DNA of 64,000 nt from Pseudonocardia alaniniphila (GTDB lineage: Bacteria > Actinomycetota > Actinomycetes > Mycobacteriales > Pseudonocardiaceae), in the NCBI RefSeq assembly GCF_022524485.1, contig NZ_JAKXMK010000004.1:186001-250000 (forward strand), in the 5' to 3' direction. The position numbers and the translations under genes were made by a program. How positions within the stretch are numbered: position 1 is the stretch's first letter; each line of letters opens with the position of its first letter. The notes under the pieces were generated by a model, which was not told the DNA's origin, did no database searches, and saw only the letters and a list, made by a program, of their open reading frames with translations. Shown here piece by piece: positions 26,229 through 34,844 of the stretch.

Positions 26229-26446
26229 CGCCCGGAGGTCAGCACACCGGGGCGGGGGCGAGCGGCGATGAACCTGGCCCACCCATCCCGCCGAGATCGC
26301 CCGCACGCTTCGACGTCGGCCGGCGGTTGGCATTTGCGATCACACCGGGATGGGCGAGCCAGAACCCCCGCCGTCCCTGCGGGACCCCCGCCCCGGCGCG
26401 CTGAGGCAGTGCCGCGTTCCCCCAACGCCGAGCACCGGAGGCCCTC
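26229..26446 (+). promoter_or_regulatory. repeated 5' leader element, copy C
   Basis: Boxes CGCCCGGAGGTCAGCACACC, GCGGCGATGAACC, CGCCGAGATCGCC, GCGATCACACCGGGATGGGC, GAGCCAGAACCCCCGCCG and GCGCTGAG (ends 26405). The hairpin GTCCC-TGC-GGGAC is at 26373-26385. CGCCGAGCACCGGAGGCCC leads into the start codon 41 bases after the last box, the same distance as in copy A. Confidence 0.8.
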
Positions 26447-26662
26447 ATGACCACCACCCACGAGATCACCGAAACCGACACCCGCGCGACCCGCCTCACT
26501 ACCCTCGAGGCCCAGGTCTGCCAGGCCCGCGACGAACTCCAGGTCGCCGCCCTCTGCGGCGAACCCACCCTCGCCCTGGACGCCGTCACCTCACTGGCCA
26601 CGCTGCTGCAGCACACCCTGCAGGAGCTCGCGCTCCTCGCCGAGGAAGCCAGTCCTCGGTGA
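26447..26662 (+). CDS. small hypothetical protein, 71 residues
   Basis: Starts at ATG 26447 with CCGGAGG upstream. It is almost wholly helical and acidic: TTLEAQVCQARDELQVAALC and LASLLQ-type heptads near the end (TLLQHTLQELALLAEE). This suggests a small coiled-coil or dimerising protein. No family is recognised. It is controlled by leader copy C and closed by a terminator. Confidence 0.7.
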   Translation: MTTTHEITETDTRATRLTTLEAQVCQARDELQVAALCGEPTLALDAVTSLATLLQHTLQELALLAEEASPR

Positions 26663-26668
26663 CCGGCA

Positions 26669-26697
26669 GCGGGCCCCGGCCACGGGCCGGGGCCCGC
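26669..26697 (+). terminator. hairpin terminator after 26447-26662
   Basis: GCGGGCCCCGGCC and GGCCGGGGCCCGC form a perfect 13-bp stem with a 3-base loop, 7 bases after the stop codon. Confidence 0.8.
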
Positions 26698-27166
26698 GCT
26701 GGCGTCGTGCAGCCTCAACCTCGCTGGCGGGAGCGCCGGGGTTCGAAGCGGGCCGCTGCTTCGCGGGGGACGGTGGTCGCTGGTGCGACCACCCGCGCCG
26801 TACCGATGTCTCGGGCCGGGCGACCGCGAAAGATCTTGATGTGCGTCGCACCTTCGAACGCAGGGCCTGGTGAGGCAGATCCGTGGTCGGGGAGCAGCGA
26901 GATATGTACGAAGCGATGCTTGCTGGCGGCCCGGAGCTGGGCGACGACTCGGGCGGAACGGGGGCGTTCCGGGTGGTCTGGCAGGCAGGGGACATTCCGG
27001 AGTTGATCAAGGCGAGTGCATCGTGACCGCGAGCAGTGCCGCGTTGTGGGCTTGTTTGACGGCACCGCGAGATGCCACCAGCGTCCCCTCCGGCGCAGCC
27101 GGCGGCTCGTTGCTACTGGTGGAGCCGTTTGCGGCGTGGCCCGGGCGTGTGGCCTTGCGGCGCCTG
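26698..27166. other. stretch without an assigned gene
   Basis: About 470 bases between two terminators. A plus-strand frame at 26904-27026 (MYEAMLAGGPELGDD, FRVVWQAGDIPELIKASAS) has coding-like codons and may be a 40-residue protein or the tail of a decayed gene. The opposite strand is also open, which is normal at this GC content. Nothing else is recognised. Confidence 0.35.
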
Positions 27167-27204
27167 GGACGCCCCGGGCACTGGGGATAGTGCTCGGGGC
27201 GTCC
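27167..27204 (-). terminator. hairpin terminator after the exonuclease-BRCT gene
   Basis: A 16-bp stem (GGACGCCCCGGGCACT against AGTGCTCGGGGCGTCC, one G-U pair) with a 6-base loop lies 12 bases beyond the stop at 27217 of the minus-strand gene. Confidence 0.8.
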
Positions 27205-27216
27205 GGGGGGTTGGAG

Positions 27217-28461
27217 TTATCGACGGAGGTCGTCGAGGGCGCGCATGAAGGCTTCCTCGCTGACCACGGGTACACCGAGGGTGCGCGCGTTTTTGGCCTT
27301 GCCGGACAGCGAGTCGGGGTCGGCCGCGACGACGGCCTTCGTCTGGCGGCTGACCGAGGTCATCATCTGCAACCCGACCTGCCGCGCTTCCGCGGTGATC
27401 TCGGAGCGGCCCCGCCGCATCTGTCCGGTGAGCACGATTTTGTCGCCGAGGGCGAGGGTCAGTCCGCCAACGGTGACATCGGATGACGTCGAGTCGACCC
27501 AGTCCGGGGCGGCCTGTGCGCTGAGGGCGTCCTCCGCGGCCTGGTCGTCGAGCCCGAGAAGAGCAGCGACCGTTGCCACGTCGTGTTGCTCTTGCCGGGT
27601 GAGGACACCGTCGGACCAGGCGGCTCGCGCGAGCTCGTGCAGGTACCGGTGATGGATCTCGAGTGCGTCCGTCTTCTGTAGGCCGAGGTCGTGTGCGAGG
27701 TCAAGCAGTCCGTCGGCCTCGGTCTCGGAGATCTGCCGGTCGAGCAGAGCCCCGTCGAGCATGGCCATGTAGGCGTCGGTGGTGGGTTGTCCGGTGCGCG
27801 GAATCCGGTCGACGAGCCGGGCGAGGAAGTGCGGTGTGATGTAGTCGGATGGCCGCCGCTGAACTGGTGCGACTGTCGAGGGCGGTTGAGCTGGCCATGC
27901 CCACCGCGCTGCATGGTGGTGCGCCTCGGAGATCTCGAGCGTGTGGGGAGCGTGGTGGAGGAAGAACACGAGCAGTTCCGCGGCGGCTTCGGCGTCGGCG
28001 CCGGCGGTGTGCCAGCTGCGGTCGGCGAGGCCGGCGGCGGCGCAGCACTCGATCAATGATCGCCGTGACCAGGGCATAGCTCGACCGGCGACGCGCATGG
28101 TGCACAGCCCGGCCTCGGCATGGAAGGGGGTATCGATGCCCATGCGCTCGAATTCCGCACGCAGGTGCATCGCGTCGAACGGCCAGTTGTGTGCGACGAC
28201 GATGCGCCCGGCGAGCAGCTCGATCACGTCGCCGGCGAGCTGCTCGAATCGAGGTGCCCGCCGGACGTCGGCGGCACGGATACCGTGGATAGCTTGCGGG
28301 CCGAGGTCGCGGTCCGGGTTGACGAGCGTGTTCCACGAGTTCGTGATCGTGCCGTCAGGGTCGACGTGGACGACAGCGATCTCGGCGATGCGGTGGCGGA
28401 AGCCGGTGAAGACGCCAGTGGTCTCGGTGTCGACGACCGCGAACCCCATTGCGTGGTTCAC
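27217..28461 (-). CDS. DnaQ-like 3'-5' exonuclease with C-terminal BRCT domain
   Basis: About 414 residues from the GTG at 28459-28461, which overlaps the upstream stop; ATG 28449 is the alternative. The DEDDh exonuclease motifs are VVDTETTG (Asp and Glu), VAHNWPFD and HTAGADA. A helical middle region (residues ~210-320) follows. The last ~85 residues form a BRCT domain (LALGDKIVLTGQMRRGRSEI, KTKAVVAADPDSLSGKAKN-like, LGVPVVSEEAFMRAL). This architecture is typical of actinobacterial DNA-repair or proofreading exonucleases. It is coupled to the hypothetical protein upstream. A strong terminator follows. Confidence 0.9.
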   Translation of the reverse strand: MNHAMGFAVVDTETTGVFTGFRHRIAEIAVVHVDPDGTITNSWNTLVNPDRDLGPQAIHGIRAADVRRAPRFEQLAGDVIELLAGRIVVAHNWPFDAMHLRAEFERMGIDTPFHAEAGLCTMRVAGRAMPWSRRSLIECCAAAGLADRSWHTAGADAEAAAELLVFFLHHAPHTLEISEAHHHAARWAWPAQPPSTVAPVQRRPSDYITPHFLARLVDRIPRTGQPTTDAYMAMLDGALLDRQISETEADGLLDLAHDLGLQKTDALEIHHRYLHELARAAWSDGVLTRQEQHDVATVAALLGLDDQAAEDALSAQAAPDWVDSTSSDVTVGGLTLALGDKIVLTGQMRRGRSEITAEARQVGLQMMTSVSRQTKAVVAADPDSLSGKAKNARTLGVPVVSEEAFMRALDDLRR

Positions 28462-29165
28462 AGGGCGAGCCGGTTCACGCCGGCGGAGGTCAGGGCCGCT
28501 TGCCACGACGGTGGGAGGGCCTCTACTGGGCCGTGCTTCTCGAGGATGTAGCGGCGGCGTCCCTTCACCTGCTCGGTCTCACCCCAAAGCTCAACGACCC
28601 AGCGCAGGACGTTCGCGATCGTGAGGACCTCGGCGACCGCCGGTGCACCGGCGGGAACGCCCAATCGGGCCAGCTCACGCAGCTCTGTCAAGGTGGACGG
28701 GAGATTGTCGGTCGGAAAGTCTCGGGACCATTCCAACGCCGCGACGCTGCGTCCAGACTCCTTGGTCTGGGCGACTGTCTGCTCGAAGCTCCCGCGGCGC
28801 CCTACCAGCTCGGCGAACGCCTCGGTGAGTGAGAAGACATGCGTGTCCCACCAGTTGCGGCCACCTCTGTCGACACCGGCGGCCGTCGTCAGCTTCGTCA
28901 GCGCCTCATCGACGGTGCCGAGATCGGCTGCGGTCAAAGCGCGCCGCTCGATGCAGGTGAGCAGGCGTCTGGCTGTCTCCCGGTCCCCGAAAGCCTGCTC
29001 CTGCCGCTCGACCCAGGCGCCGGTCGGTTTCCCGCCACCGCTGATCTGCCAAAGCGCGATCGCGTCGCCGCCATTCTCGTCCTGCCCGAGGGCCAGCACT
29101 GCGCTACCCGTCGCCCAGAGCCCCTCCAGCTGCGTTGGTGCGCTGAGCTCGTCGGTCGCTACCAC
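28458..29165 (-). CDS. hypothetical protein coupled to the exonuclease
   Basis: A 235-residue protein. It begins with a strand-rich segment (GSAVLALGQDENGGDAIALW) and continues with helices (ETARRLLTCIERRALTAADL, NWWDTHVFSLTEAFAELVG). The segment WGETEQVKGRRRYILEKHGP near the end is basic. No catalytic motif is visible and I do not recognise the family. Its stop overlaps the start of the exonuclease gene by GTGA, so the two proteins are probably made together. Confidence 0.65.
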   Translation of the reverse strand: MVATDELSAPTQLEGLWATGSAVLALGQDENGGDAIALWQISGGGKPTGAWVERQEQAFGDRETARRLLTCIERRALTAADLGTVDEALTKLTTAAGVDRGGRNWWDTHVFSLTEAFAELVGRRGSFEQTVAQTKESGRSVAALEWSRDFPTDNLPSTLTELRELARLGVPAGAPAVAEVLTIANVLRWVVELWGETEQVKGRRRYILEKHGPVEALPPSWQAALTSAGVNRLAL

Positions 29166-29279
29166 TGCTGATCGCTCCTCCTCACGCGGCCTGCGCCGCG
29201 ACGGTCGTTGATCAGCACGTCGACGGTCAGCGCATCTGGCGTTACATCATCTGCCGACTCAGCCGACCGGCGTGTCGGG

Positions 29280-29476
29280 TGGCTCGTTTGACGGTGCAAT
29301 CGGGTAGGGCCTGCGATCCGGCCGCAGTTCGGCAACCTGCGAGTGGATCCAGTCCCGAGCCCTGGAGATCGGTCCCGAGGGACGTCCTAGACGGTATGGA
29401 GGCCTGGGCTGGGGCCTCACCACATGTGAGCGTGGGTTGCCGGGCAGGAGTGGGTCCTGGCCGGTAGAGCCACAAG
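29280..29476 (+). ncRNA. candidate bridge RNA region of the IS110 element
   Basis: IS110 recombinases are guided by a noncoding (bridge) RNA from the element end next to the gene. Here the left end holds stacked hairpins: GTCCC-GA-GGGAC at 29372-29383, GAGGCC with GGCCTC at 29399-29418, and an alternative CTCAC/GTGAG at 29416-29430. The limits and the guide loops are not determined. Confidence 0.5.
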
Positions 29477-29491
29477 ATGTGGGAGGCCCCA

Positions 29492-30586
29492 GTGGAGCGG
29501 AATCGTACGAGTGTCGGGCTGGACGTGCACGCACGCTCGGTGCTGGCCTGCGGGCTGGACGCGGATACCGGGCAGCTGTTCGAGCGCCGGTTGACCCCGG
29601 ATCACGGCGAGATCGCCGGATGGCTGCGGTTGCTGCCCGGCCCGGTCGCTGTGGCCTATGAGGCCGGGCCGACCGGGTTCGGGCTGGCCCGGTTCTTGAC
29701 CGGGCAAGGGATCCAGTGCTGGGTAGCGGCGCCCTCCAAGCTGCAGCGCCCGTCCGGGGATCGGGTCAAGACAGACAAGCGTGACGCCCGGCACCTGGCC
29801 AGGCTGCTGCACCTCGGGGAGATCGTTGCGGTGACGGTGCCGAGCGTGGAGCGGGAGGCAGCACGCGACCTGATCCGGGCCCGCGACGATGTGCGCGGGG
29901 ATCTGATGTCGGCGCGGCACCGGTTGTCGAAGCTGTTGCTGCGCCAAGGGATCGTCTACTACGGCGGCAAACCGTGGACCGGTGTCCACGAGCAGTGGCT
30001 GCGCACCCAACGCCGCTCGCAGGTGTTCACCGCGCCTGGGTTGGGGCTGGCCTTCGACATCGCCTACGACACCTTGCTGGCCACGCTTGCACGTCGGGAC
30101 CGGCTCGACGCCGCGATCACCGAGATGGCCGCCGACAGTGTGTTCACTCCGGTCGTGACTCGGCTCGGGTGCCTGCGTGGGGTCTCGACGTTGACCGCGT
30201 TCGGGCTCGCGGTGGAGATCGGTGACTGGCAGCGGTTGACCGGCCGCTCGATCGGGGCCTATCTCGGGCTGGTGCCCACCGAGTCCTCCTCCGGGGCGTC
30301 GCGCTCGCAGGGTTCGATCACCAAGACCGGCAACGCTCACGCCCGCCGGCTGCTGATCGAAGCGGCCTGGCACCACCGCCGCCCCTGCACGTCCGGGCGT
30401 GGGCTGCGGCGCCGACAGGATCGGGCCACCCCGGCCGCCCGCGACCGCGCCCAGCGCGCCAACCGGCGCCTGCACACTCGCTGGGCCCGCTTCGACGCCC
30501 GCCACAAGCAACCCGTGATCGCCAACACCGCGATTGCCCGTGAGCTGGCCGGCTGGTGCTGGTCACTGGCCGTCCTCCACGACTAA
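29492..30586 (+). CDS. IS110-family DEDD transposase/recombinase
   Basis: A 364-residue protein. GTG 29492 is chosen because GGGAGG lies 5 bases before it; ATG 29477 is the alternative. The N-terminal RuvC-like DEDD domain starts with TSVGLDVHARSVLACGLD and includes VAYEAGPTGFGLARFL and KTDKRDARHLARLLH. The C-terminal Tnp_20 domain has LRGVSTLTAFGLAVEIGDW, the catalytic-serine region in SSSGASRSQGSITKTGN, and ARRLLIEAAWHHR. Length and motifs are complete, so the enzyme may be active. Confidence 0.95.
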   Translation: MERNRTSVGLDVHARSVLACGLDADTGQLFERRLTPDHGEIAGWLRLLPGPVAVAYEAGPTGFGLARFLTGQGIQCWVAAPSKLQRPSGDRVKTDKRDARHLARLLHLGEIVAVTVPSVEREAARDLIRARDDVRGDLMSARHRLSKLLLRQGIVYYGGKPWTGVHEQWLRTQRRSQVFTAPGLGLAFDIAYDTLLATLARRDRLDAAITEMAADSVFTPVVTRLGCLRGVSTLTAFGLAVEIGDWQRLTGRSIGAYLGLVPTESSSGASRSQGSITKTGNAHARRLLIEAAWHHRRPCTSGRGLRRRQDRATPAARDRAQRANRRLHTRWARFDARHKQPVIANTAIARELAGWCWSLAVLHD

Positions 30587-30600
30587 CCCGCGGACCTCAC

Positions 30601-30937
30601 ACACGTCCGGATAAGCCGAGCCGGTGACGGCAGCGCCTGTGAGCGAGACCCGCGACCCTCCTATGAGCACCCCCCTACCCACACCCATCGCTGGGGAGCG
30701 CAAGGGGGCGACGCTCGCTACTAGACCCGCGGCCCCCGCTCGAGCCGAACAGTCCGTCCTGCGGTGACCAACCCGCGAATATCAGACTGACGACGCGTCG
30801 ATACCGACACGCTCGTCACCAGCTTGACCCATCCGGGCCCCCGGGGCGGTGTCCACAGCGGCGGGCCGTGGACACCGCCCCACCTTGCCCACTTGACAAG
30901 ACCGGCCGACATATCAGGAGGGGCGGACGACGTCGGG
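30601..30937. other. noncoding stretch between IS110 and the Mob remnant
   Basis: About 340 bases. It holds the perfect inverted repeat at 30843-30881, listed separately. No gene is recognised. It may contain the remains of the transfer origin that served the decayed Mob genes. Confidence 0.4.
30843..30881. repeat. perfect 14-bp inverted repeat
   Basis: GGGGCGGTGTCCAC and GTGGACACCGCCCC are separated by 11 bases. It lies just before the MobC remnant. It could be a terminator, a regulator site or an old oriT hairpin. Confidence 0.6.
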
Positions 30938-31320
30938 TGCCGATCTCGGCGCCTCGGCGGCGGCACGTCGTTGTCCGCTTCTCCGACGACGAGCTCCTCT
31001 GGTCCGTCGACGCGTAGCTCTGACTGGCGTCGCCTTTTGCGCCGGGATCGGACGGGCAGCAATCGGCGCAGCGGAGCGGTGGACCTGGTCGTATCCGAGG
31101 TCGTCGGGGCCGCCGGTGATCACAAGGTTCGTGCATGGTTGGCGTGTCGGTGGGCTGATTGCTTACCTGATGGGCCGGGGCCGAGCGCCGGAGTACTTAA
31201 GCCCTCGGGTGTCCGCCAGCTGGGATGGCCAGGACACAGGTTGGCCGCCGGAACAGGCCGGACCGAATGATTCCACCGCGATCTAGGGCCGCTAATTCGG
31301 GCAATGCGGGCGCCGAGGAT
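30938..31320 (+). pseudogene. remnant of a MobC-like gene and relaxase gene pair
   Basis: RRRHVVVRFSDDEL is followed by an early stop, then VDLVVSEV; these match RRRQVVVRFSGPEL and IDLVVAEL of the intact MobC-like protein at 44395-44766. From GTG 31116 the relaxase start reads VITRFVHGWRVGGLIAYLMG and SASWDGQDTGW, as in 44763-46196. A frameshift near 31265 then breaks it; FHRDLGPLIRAMRAP continues in another frame. Everything after is lost into the MFS remnant. Confidence 0.9.
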
Positions 31321-32507
31321 CAAGTTGACTCCTGAGGAGTGGAGCGGCAATGAGGAGCAGCGGGACGCCTGCAAGGATGGGTGCCCGAATACCGCCGGTA
31401 GTTGCGATGACACCGCCGAGTTGTGCGCCGCAGGCCTCGGCGCCCCGTACTACGGTGAGATAGCTGGCGGTGACCCGTCCTAGTAGTTCGGATGGGCTTC
31501 GGCGCTGTCTCAGGGTTCGGGCGATCACATTGAAGACGGCAAAAGCGGCGCTGCTGATGGCCAGTGCACGGCTGTAAAGGTGTTCGCGGTCGTGCCGATG
31601 AGCAGCTGCGCCGAGGCCATCGCGACGACTGCCGCCCATAGGACGCCAGCAGACCCGAATCGCCGAACCATCCGGCCGCAGGTCAGGCCACCGAGGATTC
31701 CGCCGATTGCGCCGACCCCGAGCAGGATTCCGTAAGTAGCCGGCTGCTCGCCGAGGATCTCTGTGACGTAGAGACCTAGGACGGCGAGGAAGGCGCCATC
31801 AGCCGTGATCACCAGACATGTCGCCGCTATGAGGTGCCGGAGTTGACGGTCGTTCCACAGCCACACTAGACCGGCGCGGATCTCGTCGCGGATGGTGCGT
31901 ATGACCGCCGAGCCGGAGGGACGCCGCTCGGACGGCAGAGAAGCGAAGACATCAGGGAGCGTGTAGACGAGTACGACTGCCACCACCAGCCCGGCGGAGT
32001 TGGTGATCAGAGGCAGCGCCGCAGCTACACCGAACAACCAGCCGCCGGCCGCTGGTCCGGCCAGCTCTCCCCCGACCAGACCACCGGCCACGAGACGTCC
32101 ATTCGCGACATCGAGCTGATGATTTGCAACGACACGCGGCAGCGCTGTCGAGGCGGCGGTATCGTGGATCATCGAGCCAAGACCAGTAAGAAATGCCGCC
32201 GCGTAGAGCATCAACAGGCTCGCGGCATCGGTCAACACGGCCACGGCCAGTGCAGCACACGGGCGACATCGACGATGACCATGGTCTTGCGCAGGTCAAC
32301 TCGATCGACGAGCACGCCAACACCCGGCCCCAGGAGCAGCCAGGGCACGGCTTGGATCGCGGTCACGGCGACAACCGCGATGGGGCTGCTGGTCCAAGAC
32401 ACGGCCAGCAGCGGGAAGGCCGCCAACCGAAGGCCCTCACCGAAGTCGGCCAGGAACGCAGCCGTCCAGTAGCGCCCGAACGGCTTCCCAACGCCTGCGA
32501 TCATCAC
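31292..32507 (-). pseudogene. MFS transporter broken by two frameshifts
   Basis: Three consecutive frames read as one major-facilitator protein of the EntS-like group. The N-terminal part (32507-32232) has FGRYWTAAFLADFGEGLRLA and the GVLVDRVDLRKTM loop. The middle (to about 31590) has DTAASTALPRVVANHQLDVA and GILLGVGAIGGILGG. The C-terminal part (to 31292) has SPSELLGRVTASYLTVVRGA. Frameshifts are near 32240 and 31590. No segment alone can make a full transporter, so it is a pseudogene unless these are sequencing errors. Confidence 0.8.
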
Positions 32508-32903
32508 GGCCAGAGCCTCGCACCGCTCGATTCGCTGTAGGGGAGACCGGGCGAACTCCCGCCGAGTGGAGTCCCCACCGCGTGCCCCCTCCTGAACATG
32601 CCCTACAGCCTCGTTCTAGATGCCATCCCTTCACCTGGCAGGGCCCGACTGCGCGGACGCTCAGGGGCGGCCGTCAACGCACACCACACTCCAACTTGCG
32701 GACTTGCCCACGAGGAGGGGGTGATAGCCGCCGTGAGCCCCGGGAGGTACGCCCCACCGCGGAGATCTGCCCGCACGGCGAGGGCACGTCTCTTCCCGCG
32801 CTCGTTCTCGCGTTCGTGCACATTCCACGTGCGAGAGCGACCGCTTGGCGCGCAGCCTTGGCAGTCGGGTAACAGATGACACTCGGTAGTCGACGTGTCA
32901 CTC
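32508..32903. other. noncoding stretch upstream of the OLD-family gene
   Basis: About 395 bases in which I see no gene. Base composition falls from GC-rich to AT-richer close to 32890, marking a probable junction where the OLD gene was acquired. Confidence 0.4.
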
Positions 32904-34844
32904 ATGCGCATTGACTCTGTCGAGATTGCAAACTTCCGGTGCATAGAGCATCTGGCAATAGAGTTTGACAATATAACAACATTCGTTGGTCCAAACGGAG
33001 CGGGAAAGTCAACCGTTTTGCGCGCGCTAGATTGGTTCTTCAATGGCGAGTCCTTGACCGAAGAAGACGTCTTCAAAGGTGCATCGCCAGACTCTCGGCA
33101 AATCCAAGTCAGCGTAACGTTCAAAAGCTTGACCTCACTCGACCGCGAAATGCTCGGCCCTAAATATGCTCCCCACGGGGTTGAATTTTTCACTGCGTGG
33201 CGAACTTGGTCTGACGGGGTCGACAAGTTCACCGGGAAGGCTCGAGCATATCCGCCCTTTGAGGAGGTGCGAGCGGCGACGACGGCAGCGGACAAGAGAA
33301 CCGTCCTCAACGCGCTCGCACAGCAGTCGCCGGAGCTTTCGATTCCTCGATGGACAAATCAATCAGCTAGTCTTCAGGCGATGGACTCTTGGGAGCGAGA
33401 ACACCCTGAACTACTTGTTGAAGCAGAAGTCTCCGACACCCACTTCTTTGGATTTCGCGGAAACAAGAAGTTGTCCGGACTGTTCGATTATGTACTAGTT
33501 GCGGCGGACCTACGCGCCGCAGAAGAGAGTGCTGACTCGAAGACGGCCATAGTTGGGAGGCTGCTTGATCTCATCATAGACCGGTCAAAAGCGAATGATG
33601 CCGGAGCTCAACTAGTTGCGGATCTGGCAGTGCGCCAAGCTGAGATCAACGCAGAACATCTTGATCGTCAATTGGCCGATGCGGCCGGGGCGATCTCTGG
33701 CGAAATGGAGCTGTTCTCAGCTGGTCGAACAGTTAAACTTGAAGTCGATTCACCTCCGGTTCGAGTGCAGGCATCAAAGATCGGAATCCGCATAATCGAC
33801 GACGTAGTTGAGACAACGGTCGAACGGCAGGGTCACGGCCTACAGCGCACACTCCTGATTTCGACTCTCCGGCTACTCGCATCCAAAGGCGCGCTGCATC
33901 CGTCGGAGAGCACCGTGGTCCTCGCAATCGAGGAACCCGAGCTCTTCCAGCATCCAACCCAGGCTAAGCTACTGGCCTCCGTCCTGCGTCAGATTGCATC
34001 GGGACCGAACTCCAGCGTTCAGGTTGCGTATGCGACACATAGCCCTTACTTCATCGAGCCTCGATACTTCGACCAACTTCGCAGGATTACGAGAGGTCGA
34101 GCGGAAAATTCCTCGGTTCCATCGGTTAGCTTGCACCAAGCATCCATGGAGAGCGTTGCCGCACGCTTGGCCGGCCATCGCTCTCTTGGCGCATTGGTCG
34201 GCCGCTGGCAACAAGTCTGTCTGAGCAACTTGGCGGAAGCTTTCTTCGCCAATGCGGCAGTAGTCGTTGAGGGCGATCACGATAAGGCAATTCTCGAAGG
34301 GATTGCTGCTCGCACTCGGCCGTTTGAGGTCGATGGAATTGTAGTTGCGACCTCTAAGGGTAAGTTGGGGATTCAGATCCTGCACGCAATACTCGCAGAG
34401 TTGGGCATTCCTACCCTTTGCGTATTTGATAACGATTCTGGCCTCGGGACGCGAATGAGCCGTGACGGAAAAGATGTGCGGGTGATTGAACAACAAGAGT
34501 TGGCGACAATGCGCGAAAACAGGGAGATGCTGCGATACTTCGGACTTGACGAGATTGACTACCCTGAAGGGATTCTAAGCTCGTCGGTCGGCGCAATGCC
34601 CGATATGGTTGAGACTGAACTAAAGGAACACTGGCCAGCATGGGCTAAGAAGCGAGAGGCGCTAATTGAGGAGGGACGCGGAGCATCCGGGAAGAACGGC
34701 GCGACGTACGCACTAGCAGCGGAGGAGTCCGTGGAAGAGCCCGAAGGCGCGCTGGTAGATTTCGTAGAAGCGGCTCGAAAACTGATGGTAAATGCTCAGG
34801 GAAGCTCGCATCTCAATCGAGCCTCAACTCCGCCCTACAGTTGA
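32904..34844 (+). CDS. OLD-family ATP-dependent nuclease (ABC ATPase plus TOPRIM)
   Basis: About 646 residues from ATG 32904 (GTG 32895 is possible). The ATPase part begins MRIDSVEIANFRCIEHL with Walker A GPNGAGKST at 29-37 and has a Walker B in VLAIEEPELFQHP and an ATHSPYFI switch. The TOPRIM part has VVVEGDHDKAI and CVFDNDSG. OLD nucleases defend against phage alone (class 1) or with a UvrD-like helicase (class 2, Gabija). No helicase gene follows, so this is a stand-alone form or an orphan. Codons are clearly AT-richer than in the neighbours, a sign of recent transfer. Confidence 0.9.
   Translation: MRIDSVEIANFRCIEHLAIEFDNITTFVGPNGAGKSTVLRALDWFFNGESLTEEDVFKGASPDSRQIQVSVTFKSLTSLDREMLGPKYAPHGVEFFTAWRTWSDGVDKFTGKARAYPPFEEVRAATTAADKRTVLNALAQQSPELSIPRWTNQSASLQAMDSWEREHPELLVEAEVSDTHFFGFRGNKKLSGLFDYVLVAADLRAAEESADSKTAIVGRLLDLIIDRSKANDAGAQLVADLAVRQAEINAEHLDRQLADAAGAISGEMELFSAGRTVKLEVDSPPVRVQASKIGIRIIDDVVETTVERQGHGLQRTLLISTLRLLASKGALHPSESTVVLAIEEPELFQHPTQAKLLASVLRQIASGPNSSVQVAYATHSPYFIEPRYFDQLRRITRGRAENSSVPSVSLHQASMESVAARLAGHRSLGALVGRWQQVCLSNLAEAFFANAAVVVEGDHDKAILEGIAARTRPFEVDGIVVATSKGKLGIQILHAILAELGIPTLCVFDNDSGLGTRMSRDGKDVRVIEQQELATMRENREMLRYFGLDEIDYPEGILSSSVGAMPDMVETELKEHWPAWAKKREALIEEGRGASGKNGATYALAAEESVEEPEGALVDFVEAARKLMVNAQGSSHLNRASTPPYS

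Larger units (their letters stand above)
29260..30600 (+). mobile_element. IS110-family insertion sequence (approximate ends)
   Basis: The transposase at 29492-30586 with a ~230-base structured noncoding left end and almost no right end fits the IS110 group. Elements of this family lack terminal inverted repeats, so the ends cannot be read precisely from one copy. Confidence 0.75.

Noticed and set aside
22978-26446. Possible CRISPR or iteron array formed by the spaced repeats
   Set aside because: The units are ~180 bases, over 1 kb apart and each in front of a gene; there are no short regular repeats or spacers.
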